Source of the DNA: Sitta carolinensis | Lineage: Eukaryota > Chordata > Aves > Passeriformes > Sittidae | Direction: 5' to 3' | DNA: 64,000 bases | Assembly: GCA_032173965.1 (NCBI GenBank) | Contig: CM063284.1 | Span: forward strand, 135,011,625-135,075,624 | Shown: positions 1-15,300 of the stretch, piece by piece | How positions within the stretch are numbered: position 1 is the stretch's first letter | Layout: every line of letters begins with the position of its first letter | Made by a program: the position numbers and the translations under genes | The notes under the pieces: generated by a model | What the model was told of the DNA's origin: nothing | The model's database searches: none | The model's input: only the letters and a program-made list of their open reading frames with translations

Positions 1-124
1 TGCTTAAATATAAGTTAAAAATGGCTTTATTTTAAAAAAAAAACACCTTTTTCCTACTGAAAAATGAAGAATAAGCTGAAATTTGAAGGAGAAAAATTAC
101 CACTTCTTTTCCCTTTCATTTTAG

Positions 125-309
125 GGTACTGTCAGTGGTGTGCTGCTAGTGACGCCAAATAATATAATGTTTGATCCTCATAAAATGGATCCTCTGGTCC
201 AAGAGAATGGCTGTGAAGAATATGGCATCATGTGTCCAATGGAAGAAGTGATGTCAGCTGCTCTATATAAGGAAATTGTGGACAGCAAAATTAAGGAGTC
301 ATTAAGCAT
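125..309 (+). CDS. OXR1: OXR1 exon, GRAM-like region
   Basis: The exon is preceded by a long pyrimidine tract ending TTTTAG and followed by GTAAGA. It starts in phase 0 at [11 protein letters not shown] and leaves two bases (AT) that combine with the first base of the next exon to make Ile. It encodes 61 full codons with the OXR1/NCOA7 signature NNIMFDPH...[13 protein letters not shown] and [13 protein letters not shown]. Known family role: a GRAM-like module of uncertain ligand between the LysM domain and the linker. Confidence 0.96.
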
Positions 310-3300
310 GTAAGATAGAACAGTATTTCTAAAGCTCTGAGTAAATCTGAACTGTAGCCACATTGTTGACCATACAAAACTAGCAAACCAGCATTTTCCT
401 TCTCTTTTTCTTGTTAGAAAAGGGTGTTAAAGGTTGTCTTGGAAAGATTGTATAGAAAGTTTTCTTTACCTTCAGTTCTCACATCCTATGAATAATACAG
501 GATAAATCTTCTATATATATGGACTCTAATTTCCTCCAATAGTCTCTTACAAAGATTTGTGGTACCACATCACTTCCTCTGCCCTTCCCCACTGTGGAAA
601 CAGTAATAGATATTGTTTGGTTCTTCAGTAATTTAAAAACTGGTGTTCACAATAAGAAAGTGTAGCTTTGACAATTTTAGGTATAAATATTTATTGTTTA
701 GCATTTTTCACTTGCTTCTCAATCTTCTTGCTCTGACAAATGATTTAAACTCATTTTCTAAGATTATATATCTTATCATGGGCTGAGGAGTATATTTTTC
801 TCCCTTTATGGCTAGGGGAGGGACTGAATATTAACCATTAGGTATAGACTTTTTTTGGAGTAAACAGCGAATTTGGATAATTAAGCTCTAAGCACTAGTG
901 TTTAGTGCAGCAGGTATTTAAAATCAACTTTAAAGAGCATTATGAGAAATCTTTGTTCCATTCTCTCTGTTTTTTAATGCCAAGCTTTTCTGTCTTGGAA
1001 GCCAAAAAGGATTTAAAAAAAAAATCATGCCACCTTTGCCTATCACAGCCCATAAAGCACAAACATTTGCAGACTGCCTCGATTATCTAGCTTCAGGGAA
1101 GTGGGCTTCTTTAACCAAGAGACTGTAAAGGTGTTTGCTTGATATGTAACAATATACCCTACTTAAAATAGTTGCATTTTTTAAGATGCTCACTAACTCT
1201 TAAAAATACCCTCTTACAATTCGTGTAGTTAGTACCCTAAGCACATCTTTCTTGGTAATCTTAATTATGGACACTCAGAAGTAGTAACTTGCCTCATACC
1301 ATTTTTAAGCTCAGCTTTGGCATAAACCTGGGGGTGAATTGGTATCTTGGCATGGTCTTGTTTGCTGCCTGATATCACATGTCTGTTGAAAGGGTAACTG
1401 AAGTATATGTTGCTACAGTACAGCTTTTGATGTAGAATGATGATGCCTTTGGCATGCTTTCTTTCTCAAAGTTTATTTTCCAGACTGAGTTTTGAAAAGT
1501 TGCTCACAGTTCTATTTCAATTGATACACAGTGGAAAGAATTAGATGTCTCTATTCTTAAATCATGATACTGCGGTTGCAAAACAAGTATTTTTCTAAAA
1601 TGTTTAGTTTGTTAGTCACTTAATAATGCCATTGATTTTCATGCTCATGTAGCACATGCATTTTCTGTTTTGTTTATAATACGAATGCATATGGAATGAA
1701 AACATGTTTGCTAATAAAAGGTCACACTCTGCAGTCAGAGGCCTATATGTCCAATTTGCTTTATCGTTCTTGTCAGCTTTATAAACTAGTGGATAAAACA
1801 CTCACTACCAGTATTTTCTTCACTTTCACTTTTGTGCCTTAGCTAAATGAGGCATATTTGTTAATTTGGAGGAAAACAGAAATCGTATCTTTTAAGTCTG
1901 TAAACAGAAGCCCTAACAGCTTCAGCTAGATCTGATAAGACCCATGTGTCTTGAGGTATTTGACGCTTAAATCATGTTTTCTCATTGTTTGTTTTTTTTC
2001 CTACATATTACACTGTTATACTTAACCTTCTACTCTCCCAATCTTGCCAACTGTCAGACCTGCTTAAACTTGGGAAAGCAATCTTATTTTCAGTATTCAG
2101 ACTATTGATATGGAAAATGGTCATAAGCCCAATGGATGGTTTGGTTCTTAAAACTAAAATTTGGCGTTGTGTGGTTTCTATATGTAAGCCACAGTCTATG
2201 CTGAAACTGGACAAAAAAAATGTCTGACTGCATACAGATGTTTTATGGATTTCATAAACCTTATGTTGTGCTTGTATAAGAGCACATATAATGAGCATAA
2301 TCCTGAAAATTTAAAGAAATTAATTCAAAGTGAAAAGAAATGAAAAAAAAAAAAGAATGTCTAATAGGTAATGAATTCTAATGAATCCACATGCTTTGTA
2401 AGCAAAATTACTCCATCAACTAAAGCTTACTATAAGTTTCGTGTTAACACATAGATAAGAGGGTGCATATGCTTTCCAAACATCCTTAATTTTAGCATCA
2501 TCTCAGTAATATGATGTAACTGAATATAAGTTTTGTGAGACTGTGGAGTGAACTTATTGTCCTTCAAAACAGATTAATGTACAAGCTGCTTAAAAGCATT
2601 TAGTATTAGGTACTAAATGGAATAGTTGGTGTGTTTCTCATATCAAAGAAGTTGGCATTGAGAACTCTAGCCAAGGGTATGTTTAAATGTGATAATTTTT
2701 TGTGATGTTTGTATAATGCCCAGGTTTTTTTGACAATAGGAAAAAGCTTGAGTTATGTAGGCCTACTTGAGCATGTTCATAGTATGTTTCCAGTCTTCCT
2801 CTTCTAGAAGTCACATAATTTCTTGTCATTTTATTTTGAAAGGAAGGTTTAAGCAAGATTACTTCCTCTGGGTAAAATGGATTTTTATGCTTGCTTTTTT
2901 TTTTTTTGCACTATTTATCAGCATCTACCATTGTATCAAATAGTTTGGAAGTTATTTTGACAAACAGTGGTATCCTTAAAGTTAGGTACCTGCTAAGACA
3001 CTAAACACTTTTTCAGCTATTTTCTGTGGGGCAGAAGATTGAGATATACATTCATGGTTGCTGCGTTTACTGGCTTCGATATCTGAGGTTAGACCAGATG
3101 ATTTCTGCCATTCACTTTTTACTTGTGAGCTAGGTGACATTTTCCTTGTTGGGTGGGACATGTCTGTACAATTGTACTGAACTCTTGGGAAGACAAAACT
3201 TAAAAGACTGGATTATTTTTACCTTTAGAGATTATGGTTGTGTGTAGCTTTTTGTTGGTTTTACTTTGGTTCTTATTTTATTTTTACACTTTAAATGCCT

Positions 3301-6300
3301 TTCACAATCTCTTATGCTTCATAAGAGAGTACCTTGTGAAAGTAATGTCATGAACTTGGGAAGTCCCAGCTGTGTTATGCTGGCAAAAGATCAGCCATGT
3401 TTACCAGTATGGTATGATGTTTTATATTTGTTTATTACTAATGCTCTGGATTAAGCTGATTTTGAGAGTGTGTGTTTGTTTTAAGAGCTTGAACAAAAAA
3501 CATAGTGAAGAAAAGAGCTTGATACTTTAGAGGTACAGGTTTTAACAACATTCTTATTTTGCTCAACAGAGATGTAGAACAGCTGTCAGTAAGGGAACTT
3601 GGCCATCCCAAGAAAGCTGCAAAGGGCAATACAGATGACACGGATTCCAGGGTTCGGGACACAGGCAATGACAGTGCTAGTACTGCCCCAAGAAGCACAG
3701 AGGAGTCTCTTTCAGAAGATGTATTCACAGAATCAGAACTGTCTCCAATACGTGAGGAACTTGTTTCCTCAGATGAGCTTCGACAAGATAAATCTTCTGG
3801 AGCATCATCGGAATCTGTCCAAACAATAAACCAGACTAGTGCTGAATGTTTAACAGTCATTTCAGACTCAAGTGAAGCTGCCAGTGACTTAAAGCCCAGT
3901 GCCGAAATGGTTGTAGGTGTTAAACAGTTTGGTACCCACTTACGTTCAGAAAGTGCTAAAATGTCTATAAAGGGAGGACAAGAACCTGGTGAATATACTG
4001 CAGATGTGGTCCAGCAGTCTTTGCAAAGATCACAGGGTCATGAGGAGCACAGCAAGGAGACAGAAGTGGGCAAGGATCAGGGTTTCTCACTAGGAAAAAA
4101 AGCAGATAATGAGATGGAAGAGGAATGTCCGGGTTCTGAAGATACCACAGACTCTCAAAAGAAAGAGATCCCTAGCAAAGGAAAAGTAGTGGGAGAGCAA
4201 AGTCAAGACTCAGAGGCAGAAGTTGAAGAACTCCGCAAGCTCTGGAAGACCCACACTATGCAACAAACAAAACAACAAAGAGAAAACATGCACCAGGATT
4301 CACAAAAAGAAACCAGTCAGAAAGCTGTATCTGCAGGAGATGGGCGGTTAGAAGGTGAGTCAGTGGGTATTTATGGATACAGTATTAACCTTCAGGTTTA
4401 CATTATATCACCCTCAAGTTTAATGGAAGTTTTGGAATTTTTTCTTTCTGTACAACGTATCTCTCCATGTGCTAGTTATATTTCTCATTGGCTTGAAGAT
4501 ACTCCAGAGTTAAACTTTACATAAACTATTGGAGAAAATATTGCTTAGGAAACTGAGAACATAGATAGCATTGTAATTCTTCCTCATTGAAATGATATTT
4601 ATGTTCATATTAAATCACAGTATCTTTGTAGGTGAGATTTAAACCCATAAAATCAGATCCATGGTGCATTGGTAACTATACAGCTCATGGTTAAAAATGT
4701 TCTTCAGCAATCAGTTAGCTGTTGCTGAAATTTTGATCCCAGTGTACATGTGTGTGAATGAATTTTAGGGAATCAATTTGATGTTATTTTTAGCATGTCT
4801 GTTTTGTGGTTAAGGTTTATGATATGAGCAACAAACACTAGAGTTTTAACACTGTTGGATGCTTTCAGAATGTTGTTTCACTTACATCTTGTCATATTTT
4901 GATACGAACAAGAACAAGGTTAAGCATCCAAAAAGCTTGGTTCAGGACAAATAAGGGCTAGACGCTAGGAAGCTAGTGCTGTGGATGTGGGGAACAGCTA
5001 GGTTTTATTTCTTGAGTACCTTGAATCTTCTGCAAAGATCAGGGTCTGGCAGTTATTAATTGGAAGCTACACTTGGTCTGGTAAAGTTTTTATCATATAG
5101 AAATATGCTGTGCCTTTAAGCAACTTAAATATGCTTATGGATGAATTTGATTTTGCTTTCTAAAAAATTCCCAAATTACTTTCTGATGTCTTCCTATCTT
5201 ACTAATGGAGATAACTGAACTATTTGTTTTAATTGTGCAATATTTGGTGGACTAGAAAAGAATCTATTAGTGTTTGACAGGCATTAAAGATAAATGAAGT
5301 GCATTTGAAGGTTAAATTCATTATGTTAATAAAGTTGAAATTATACTGAATAGAAGTACATTCTTTGGTTAATAGAAGTTCACTTCAAAATCTTAAGCAA
5401 GTTTTTGCTTGTTGGATTTTTTTTTTTTTTTTTGGTTGGTTGGGTTGGGACTTTTTTCTTCTTTTAAGGAAGTAACTGAATTTTGAAATTTGAAGCAGAA
5501 GAATACTTGCATCATTCTGTGAAAAGTTTTACTTTTATGGCCTAAATATTAGAAGTAGTCCTCTGGCAAATGTCAGCTAACAGTAGTTGCCAGTTGTGAC
5601 TTTAAAAAAATTCAGGTACAATGTGTTCTTTGTTGCAATTGCTGCTTTCCTTACAAATTTGTAACTCAGTTGCTTTAGTTCTGGTTTTCTGTAAGATTGT
5701 ATCATTGGATGACTGCATGTTATTTGTGTGTTGTGTGGTCTGTATATTTGCAGAGTAAATACATAGATATATATAAAAAGCATCTGCATACAGTCCTACA
5801 GAAGAGTGCTGGTTAGAACCTTATATGCACATAATGCTGCTGCCTCAAGGCAGTATCAGCTGAAGGTTGATGGGGTAAAGTGCAAAGGAAAAAGTACAAA
5901 AAGCACAAGATCCTTTTTGAAGTTTCATACCAATTCAGTCCAACTTCAGTAGGAATTACTACGTTTGTTATTCTTGCATGTTGCATTAGCAGAATGCAAA
6001 TAAATGAGTAAACTATGAATTAATATTTCTTAACCTAAATAGCTTTGGTGAAGCTTCTACAAGCATGATTAAACAGAACCAAGGTAAAAACATAGATCTG
6101 CTGTATAACTCTTGAAAACTGTCAGACTGAATATGACATTTATTTACAGTAGGTCACTAAAAACAACAATTTTTTATGATTATTTAAAATGTGAAATATA
6201 GTAAACACTTTCAAGTAGCCTTTCTCAAAATAAAACTCTGAAGTAGTCATACTATGAGTTTTGGATAGATAACTTACCTGTACAGTGTTTTTGTTTCTTA

Positions 6301-9300
6301 CATAGCAGGAACTTAGCTGATTTTTTTTTCTGTTTTGTGGCAGTTTTGAGAATTTAAATTTTGAGAACTATTGTTTTTTGAACTTTGTGGAGCTTGCATG
6401 TTTGAGTTTGGAATTAATGATCTGAATATTTGTTTTGAATGTTGAACAGATGATGCTATACAAATAGTTACTTATGAGTAGACTAGATTAACTAAAAAGG
6501 TCTTTCTTGTATCGACTTTTTTTTCTTTTATTGCCCAGGCTTCTGTTTTTGCAGATACCTTTGTTAACCATTGGACTGAAATGAAACTAGATGTGGTTGA
6601 TATTTTGGAGAAATTGTAACAGCCTATAATATTGTGTGTGTATAAACAAGCTAAAATATCATTAATGATAACATGTCAAAATATTTGCATAGATTGAAAG
6701 GAAAGACAAGAAGTGTGAGATTCAGTAGCCATTGCAGAAATGCTTTCTCATTAGTTCTGTATCAAATATAGAAGAATATATAAAAAAACGGCATCTGAAA
6801 TATTCTTTTTGAGACTTGGGACAGGGCTAAATTGTTTGGTTTTATTTTATCTCATAGCTGGAACCATAATCCCACTTCTCTGAGCTCAGGGTAGTCCTAA
6901 TCTGCTGTCTCTGAAGGGCCAAAATCACAAATACCAAATCATTTGAAGAGTATTTAAGACTGCCACAGAGTTCATGTGCCAGTCCTATGAAATAAGGCTT
7001 TTTTGTGGTTTTTTTTTTTTTTTTTTTTGGTCAATCTGATAATTTACCTTTGAGCTTACACATTAATAAAATACTTCCAAATAATGCATGTTATTATGGC
7101 TAATTTACTGTGCTGTATGCTGCAGGTAAAATCGTAAAATGTTGGCTGAAAACATGACTGAAAATTAGAGGAACACATTTAAATAGGTACTAGAAAAAAG
7201 TAGTCTTTGTGGAACAGTGCTGTTCTAAACTTCATGGTGAAAAGCTCATTGAGAAAACATAGCTGCAATATTTATAGAACAAGGAGGTGATGTTTTCTGT
7301 GCTTAGTGGACTTGTGGTCTGCATAAACATGAAAGAGAACTTCAGCTGTAAAGAAAAGATGTGTCCTGGGAAACTGAAATTTATCTGTATGTACATGTAA
7401 TACCAGAGCTAGGATAAACCCTTTAGTGTCATAACTGATCATAATAACTCTTAAATTTACACTTTCCTTGCTTTAAAAAAGTCTCTTGTGGCTGGAGGAT
7501 TTGGCAAATAATCTAGTAAAGAAACATTTTTTAGAAGACTTCTTCCTTACCTTGTGTTAACTTGACAATTCAGACCTTGAGGCTAATCATATAATTCTGT
7601 TAGTTCAATTAAATATATTACTAGAGAGAAAAATCCTGTACTGCAACATGCAGTATACTTCATTCTGAGGTGGTGTTCATACCATTGAGGTGTTTGATAT
7701 AGCTGACAAATTAAAATTCATCTTAATCCTGTATCACTAGGGCCAGAATGTTTTCCCTTGTAAATGACAAGTAACTAACAAACAGCTCTGACACGTGTCA
7801 ATCAAGCCAAAATATGTATTTAACACAATATGTTTTTCATGTATGTAGGATAGCTGTTTAATAGTGGGAGGGTGGTGATTCATTGTTGAGAGTATGCATC
7901 AAGAATACCTTCTGAATACTTCCAAGCATGGATGAAGTGATGTAATAATATGATCTGCAGTTGAAAGCAGAAATGAATGTTAGAATTATTTAGCATGTTG
8001 TTCTCTGAAGTTAATTCTGCTGATGTGGTTTTCTTAACAAAAAAGAGCAGGTTATTATTACTTTTTATCTCACCCCATCTCCCATTTCTTGCTTATATAA
8101 ATGTCCTGTATCCTTCAATTGTCTAATATAAAATTCGTTAATGATTTTGTTAAGCTGTTAAGTACGTTGTGGACTACATTGTACCAAATAAAATCTTACT
8201 TTGTCCTTATTAATAGGTTCTTCTGTTACGAAAGAAAAAAGACGACATCGATCGCACAAGTTTCTGTGTCTCAGGGTTGGAAAGCCCATGAGAAAAACAT
8301 TTGTTTCTCAAGCAAGTGCAACAATGCAACAGTATGCACAAAGAGACAAAAAACATGAGTACTGGTTTGCTGTTCCACAAGAAAGGTAAGACGGAGGTAA
8401 ACTAAAAATCAGCAATTGTCAGTCACTGTTTGAGCTTTTTATTTTTTTTGCACCGTTCAAAATTTTGCAGTGACTGTATCTCTAAATAATCACTAAAAGG
8501 GTCAGTGTCTGAGAATGTTGTTAATTGGCTTGTGTTGTATTTGCCATTGGAGTACCTCATTACCTTACTGACATTTTTCTGATTTACTTGAATTACTTGT
8601 AAGTTTGGCAAGCAGTTTCTCATTGTATTATTTAGTCTTTTGTTGGTAGCAAGTAAATAATGAAAGAAAGATTTGAGTGGTGTCTGGCAGAGGAATTAAG
8701 TTCTGTAGCAAAATTTTTGTTTTTATCTGTCCTTCCCATTATTTGGCAACTTCCTAAAAATCCTCTCTCAGTTCAGAATAGCTAGCTGGGATTCTTTTGT
8801 TTTATCTTTGTATATGGAACATAAAACCTTTCCATGAACCAGCTTAAGCATGTCTACTGATAAAATACCTAAATTTGTGGAACTCCTTCAAAGACATGAG
8901 ATATTCACGCTCACTCATGGGTACCAGTCTTGTATTCTGAAATGACCTTTACTGCTAGGAAACTGTGATTTCTTTTCAACCCAGAAGTGGTTTTTAGGGG
9001 TCATCCTTGTCAAAGAGTGGGGGGAAAAGAAAGAAACAAAAATTGTCAGTTATCATCTGGTATATATACCTACCCACAATGATCAAGTCACTTTTCCGTC
9101 TTTTCTTTTGAGCTGAATGGCATAGAACATCCAGTTGGGGCACTGCAGTTGAGGACAGATATGGATCAATTGGAGAGAGCCCAGAGGAAAACAGCAAGAC
9201 TATTTAATGCCTAGAAAGTTTAACATATAAAGAAAATTAGAAGTAAGTGGGGTTCTTTAATCTAAAGGAGAAAAGGTTGATTACAGACATAAATTTTTTT

Positions 9301-12300
9301 TATACTGAAGCTGTCTGCAGCAAGAAAGGCAGTAGTTTGGTTTTTTTCATGTCCACTGTGGTTGGAAATGTGTAATGGACTGAAATTATATCAAAGTATT
9401 ATACTTATCCAACAGATAGAATTGAGTCTATCGTAGTGCATCACTAACCTGCTTTTAAGTATCACTCCTGCTACCTCTAGAGTGGTAGAGAGGATGCAAA
9501 GTTTTGAGTCCAAGGTCTGTCCCACTAATTCTGCTGCTGTTAATCTTGTCTGGGCCAGGAGTTCTCTTGTCGTTACAGTCAACTCAAATCTGCTTGTTCT
9601 AATGGTATCATATTTAATTTGAAAACAGATAACTGTTTCATGTATGGCAGTGATGTCTAGATTAGTTGTTTAAAATGATTACTGTCTCTTTGGTTCATTT
9701 TCTAATGTAGCAAGCAGTTAACCTTCTGCATAAAGCAGAATTGATCACCTATTTTGGAGAAAATGGTTCTTATTTTGCAGTCTGTTCTGGTCTCCCTGGA
9801 AATTATTTCATCTGTGGAGGGTGTCTCACTCTAACTGAATGGGGAAGTATACTATCAATATCAGCTCTTTATTCTTTCGATGTGTGTCCTATGCTTTTGT
9901 AAAGAACAAGTTACATCCTCATGGTGGGGTGTTCATTTTCTTAATTTGGTGTTAACTTTACTGAGTGCTAGTCTCGTAGGTGAAAATACTTTGTGCCAAT
10001 CCAGTTGTCTCTGTCACCAAGTAGTAAGAAATAGAGAAAAGTAGGTATCTGACAAACCAGCTTTATTTCAGCATCTTAAAGGAGCCAGTCTGAGAAGGAG
10101 CGTCTAGGAGTTCCTTAAGCATCAAGTTTCATGTACTTTTTTTAACTGCTTTAATTATACATAACTTGAAGTTCTTGAAAAGTTAAAATTGGGTCTTAAA
10201 AGGACTTTCATACTTGTATGACAACTTAAAATTGATGCCTCATTCAGTGTGTAAGGAGTCTAGAACTTCTTGTTTGGGCTGATATGATAGAATTTACCTA
10301 ACCTTATGCATCCAGAATGTTTTATGCTTTCCTACTGCCAGAGAAATTTATTTTTTTTTTATTATCATTGTTATTCAGGAACCTCAATCTTAACAGGGGT
10401 GACTTTAGATAACTGACCTTCTTCAGAGACTGTTACTACATACCTGTGTGTAGCATTCTTTGAGGCAGAGGCACATGAAAAATATGACTGCACTTTTGAG
10501 AAACTTCGCAGTTTTGGATCTCTTGCTGTTCTTCAAGTGTTCAGTTTTTCAAGAATTGTTAAGGAAGGGAGAAAAAATGGTTCAAATATTATTCTTCATG
10601 CTAATACAGTATGTAGACATAGCAAATATCTCTGAAGAAAGACATAAGGAATATTCAAACTCTAGTAACCAGAGCCGTGAAGCTCTAGCTCTGAATCTTT
10701 TCCATGATCAGGAGATACTAGTGGATGCATTGCAAATCCTTTCCCTGAATGCTCTCTTTGCACATCTGTGGCAAATACAGGATAGACTGACATTTGTTAG
10801 GATTGCAGATAACTTCCTCCTGTGAATTTGGGTGATTTTGCTCTTCTAAGCTGGGGAACAGTGCCATTTGTGGCACATAACTTAAGAGGAAATAACTTGG
10901 AATCTTGGTACTTAGTATAGTTTGAATAGTCTGTAGTTTATGATTTTATGATTTATATATGTATGTGCATACTTTCAGCCATATTCTCCCACATCTATAG
11001 TACCTCCCACAATTTGTCTAATTCTGATTATGTCATGGAAGTGGTCAGCTGTTCTTTAGGAGTGGGAAAAACAGACATGATAACTTTTTTTAAATTCTAA
11101 TTTTGTTTGGTTTTATGTAACTCTTTCTAAATAAGATGAAGTCAGTGTTTTATTTAGGGAGTTACTTCAGTTTTAAGCAGAGGTATCCAATGGGACAGAA
11201 GTGGTTGAAAGACTGTACTTGTGTATGAAATCACAGCTAATCCATTGTCAACTTGTTTCCTGTTTTTTTTTTTTCTCCAGAGTGAACTTCATATATTTAA
11301 AAACAAAAACAACAACAACAAAAACCTAGCTAATTTTTTTTCAAATGGCTCTCCAATATCTAATAAAACATTAAATAGTATTTTTTTTTCACCTTAAATA
11401 CTTAATATTATTAGACATGACTGAAAAGATCACAAACTTACCTTATTTTTCTTTTCTGTGTTGTAACTTGACTTTTCTAGGACAGATCACTTGTATGTCT
11501 TCTTTATCCAGTGGAGTCCAGAAATATATGCAGAAGATACTGGGGAGTCTCTTCGGGAACCTGGATTTATAGTGGTAAAAAAGAAGGAAGAGCCTGAAAC
11601 TGGTGAAGAATCAAGTACTGAAGATGCTGCTAAAGAATGGGAGGTAAGGAAGAACAGTATCAAAGATTTTTTTTATACATTCATAAAAATATATTAAAGT
11701 AGTATTAAATATTTTACATGAGGAAAAACAAAGCAATTTATTAGTCTGATTATCATGATCATGGCTGTTCAATTTATGCCATCCTAATGCTTTGCTCTAA
11801 CATTAGATCAGGGCAACATTTCACAGTTCCAAATCATTTTTTTGTGGAGCAAATTGTAACTTAACACTCCTAGAGAAAGGAGTGTGACTACAGCAACAAG
11901 GTTGGAATTTTGGTGAAGCAGACTTAATATTCAGTCTCATAAACTGACAGTTTTCTGATATTTATTATTCCTGTACCTAGAGTTTTCAGTTTTTATTGGT
12001 AAGATTCTAAAAAAGGGATGGGACAACAAAAGAGGAAAAGAACAGGTATTAATGACATGTCTATTCAATAATTTAGTAATTAATTTTTCAGTTGTAACTT
12101 ATTCATGCATTAAAATGCTGTCGAGTGTATTTTAGAAATATATTGTAATTGGAACTCTCTTCATTTTTTTAATAATAAGCACATTTCTCTCATGTGAATC
12201 TGTGTCCACTGTGTTTCTATGGACACATCTTTACACGTCTACATGGTTTTGTTTTGTAGTGTACATGCAGTTAAAGCACTTCTGGTCTTGTACATTCAAG

Positions 12301-15300
12301 TGTTGGTCAAAAGTTTGATGATTCTTGTCACATTTCTATTGTAGAGTATCCCATCAGTACTGTTTTGAGTCTTGGGACAGTAATTTCAATCTCTGACTGT
12401 AAGAGTTCTTTGGTTTTCTTCCCCCTACCCTGGCCCTGTAGTGGAACATGTTGAAATTAAGGAAGTCTGATTTATGTAGAGTGTAAAAGAGATTTTAAAG
12501 AACGGCAATAATCTTAACTACAGGTAGTAGTTTAGTGCTTAGCTCCAAACCTTAGAGCCATCAAACTCTAAATTCAGAGTTGAAACTTAGCTACTCATGG
12601 TTGCAAAACATTCCTTGCAAATCAGTGATTTTGCATGAAACAGTTTTGCTTTGAGACATTGAAATTAGTATTATAAAAATGTGTCTTTTTAACTTTCATA
12701 TTTTCAGCATATGTATTGCTTGAGTTTTACCAGGAGTGTATTTTTGTTTTAACTCTTACTCAAAGCCTTTATAAGTGTTTGGAGTTTTAAAATTTGGCCT
12801 TTTGGAGAATGGAGATCAGTGGATAGTGATCTGTATTATGGTTTAAAGCACAATCTCTTTCAGTGAGCTCTTCAGTAATTTAGCACCTTAATATAACTAC
12901 AGAATAATTTCCACAGAATATAGTGAAAATGTTTTTTTTTTCATGATGGAATGTGGTAGATTTTGGAAGCTATTTCTGAAAGTAGTTGAGGCAATACATT
13001 TTTTGCAAGTATTGAAATCTATAAGTTATTTACCACAGAATGAGGCCACACTTAAATCTGTCTTCTCTGAAAACAGTCATAGGAAACATTTCAAAAATAT
13101 TATAATTTCTGTGCATTATTTGAAATTTTCCAGCTTGGTTCTCTTAGTATTATCAAATCATTTTCTGGGTTTACATGTTAATGTGATTAGTGAGGTGGAT
13201 AACTTTATAAAAAATTGTTATGCAGGTACAAGAAATATGCTAATGTGGTCTTCTGTGCTTTTTGAGCAATGTGGCTTCCTATGACTGACTTTCAGCACAA
13301 ATCTGAAAGAGCTTAAACTTTCTAATCAGAAATGTTTGATAGTACAGGATGGTTTGAGCTGTCATTACATAAAACTGCATTTTTGTGGCTTTTAACGTGT
13401 GCTAGAAAATGAGTAAATATGGGGAATTGTAGCAGTTGTCATACTCATTATTTCCACTGAATTTCAGTGATTATTTTCAATCAATATACTTCCTACTTTC
13501 AATGCAACAAAGTTTTTTTCTGTCAGTTTTTGCTCCAGGTGCAATATAAAATAGCAGTATAATTGAAGCCTTTTTCCAGGTATTTAGCTGAAAAATAATC
13601 TGCCTTTTTCAGATCACAAAGATGGGAGAACACTGGGTGGAGGGGAAGTAGAAATGCATGATGAAGTAGTAGTAGTTGATCTGCCAAAGGATGAAGGTTG
13701 TGGAGTACCTTTCTTTTCCAAAAGGTGTTCTCCTGCTGTCATTGTACAGTATCTTAAAACTAGAAGAACAGGGAGAGGATTAACAGGTAGCCCAGGTGTG
13801 GTACTCTGAAACAGATTTTGTTTCTTTGCGAGTTCTGTTAATATGTTCAGGTGCAGCTTTTTATCAAGAAACTTGGAGAAACACTATGCTTATTTAGTGG
13901 GAAAGAAATTATGGGAAAATGTAATAAACAAAGGCAAAGGTCAGCAGCATGAAACAAATAGTAGGTGTTGGTTTATTAAGTTAGCAATTAGTAGGATCTC
14001 ACTTGAACTTCAGTTTTTGTCTGCTTGCTTCTACCTCGATCAAATACTTCATTGTACATAGTGTCAGAAAAAAGTCCAGTGAATCCTTTAACTTTCTCCT
14101 TTTATGTTTTGCACCCTTGATAGATAACTGACTTACTAGAAATAACTATGAATCTACTGCTGTCTAATGTTACTGTGAGTAAATATGACTAATTCACAGT
14201 TAGAAACAGTTTGAAACAATCTGTCTAAGGCACCTTGTACCTGTTGTTGCTCAGTATCAGTCTTCTGGAGAGGCCTGTGTCATTTGCAAAGCTTTATATA
14301 AAGGATACTTTCTTGCTTAGATCAGGCCCTGCTAAAAGACTTGTCTCTGGTGAAAATGAATAGGCAGTTACTTTATTTGAAATTTATTTAATAACTATCT
14401 AAGAAATGGAACTGTGATGCTAAATACTCAGTTGTGTTCTCCTCATTCATTTTTTTTAAATATCTCTTCTCTTGTACTTTAATGAATGGGCTTACACCAA
14501 AGAAAGAGAGGGTGTTTTGAGTTGTGTGGGGTTGGTTTTTTTTTTTGGTTTTGTTTTGTTTGTTTTGTTTTTTTTTTTTGTTTTGGCTGTGCTTTGGGGT
14601 TGTTTTGGTGCTGGTTTTTTACCTTCTATATTGAGCTATAAGGTATATTTATCATGGTATTCTTTTTTTACTTGATGTGTCTAAGTTCAAGTGCTAATGG
14701 CTTTCTGTATCTGTTAGCACAAATGATGAATACTGTTGTGTTAATAAACAAACTCGTTCTCCTAAGCATATAATATACTTGCATATAAACATGGCAAGAC
14801 TTGACAGCAAGCTGACTCCTTCTGTTGTACAGTGTCTCAGAAGCAATTTCCACAGGTCTAATGGTCTAATCTTGTTTCCTTTTTAAGTTCAAGTTATGTA
14901 TATAGTAGGTTCCTATTTAAACCTGAAATCTGTTAAGGAAACTCTTGAATTGCTTTGCATTAGAGTAATTCTAGTTTAAAGAATTGATTCTTCCTTTCCC
15001 TTCCCTGTCATTTGATCTCATTGCTGTTACTCAAGACTGAGTCATACTAAATGTCCATGTCAATCTAAATACTCATTCACAAGTATTTGAAAAAAAGGAA
15101 GTTTCTTGTCTTACAACCCAGAAACTGGTCTTAAAGTATTTGGAAGCTCATCAGTTTCATTTTTTCATTACTTTGTTCATTGTGGAGAAAATAGAGAAAA
15201 TGAGTTTGATTTAGAACTGTCTAGAAGTTAATTTCCAAAATGAAACCTTGTTAGATATTTGACATGGTATGTCATGTTCTGCACTTGCATTTCATAGTAG

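Noticed and set aside
3438..3860. 140-codon - strand frame over the OXR1 linker exon
   Set aside because: It is antisense to a confidently identified coding exon and is open only because of that exon's composition.
10460..10825. 121-codon + frame in an OXR1 intron
   Set aside because: No family recognised, no splice or promoter evidence; hydrophobic AT-driven composition is compatible with chance.
12943..13284. 113-codon + frame in the long OXR1 intron
   Set aside because: No recognisable family; Phe/Leu/Ile/Ser-rich composition typical of chance frames in AT-rich DNA.
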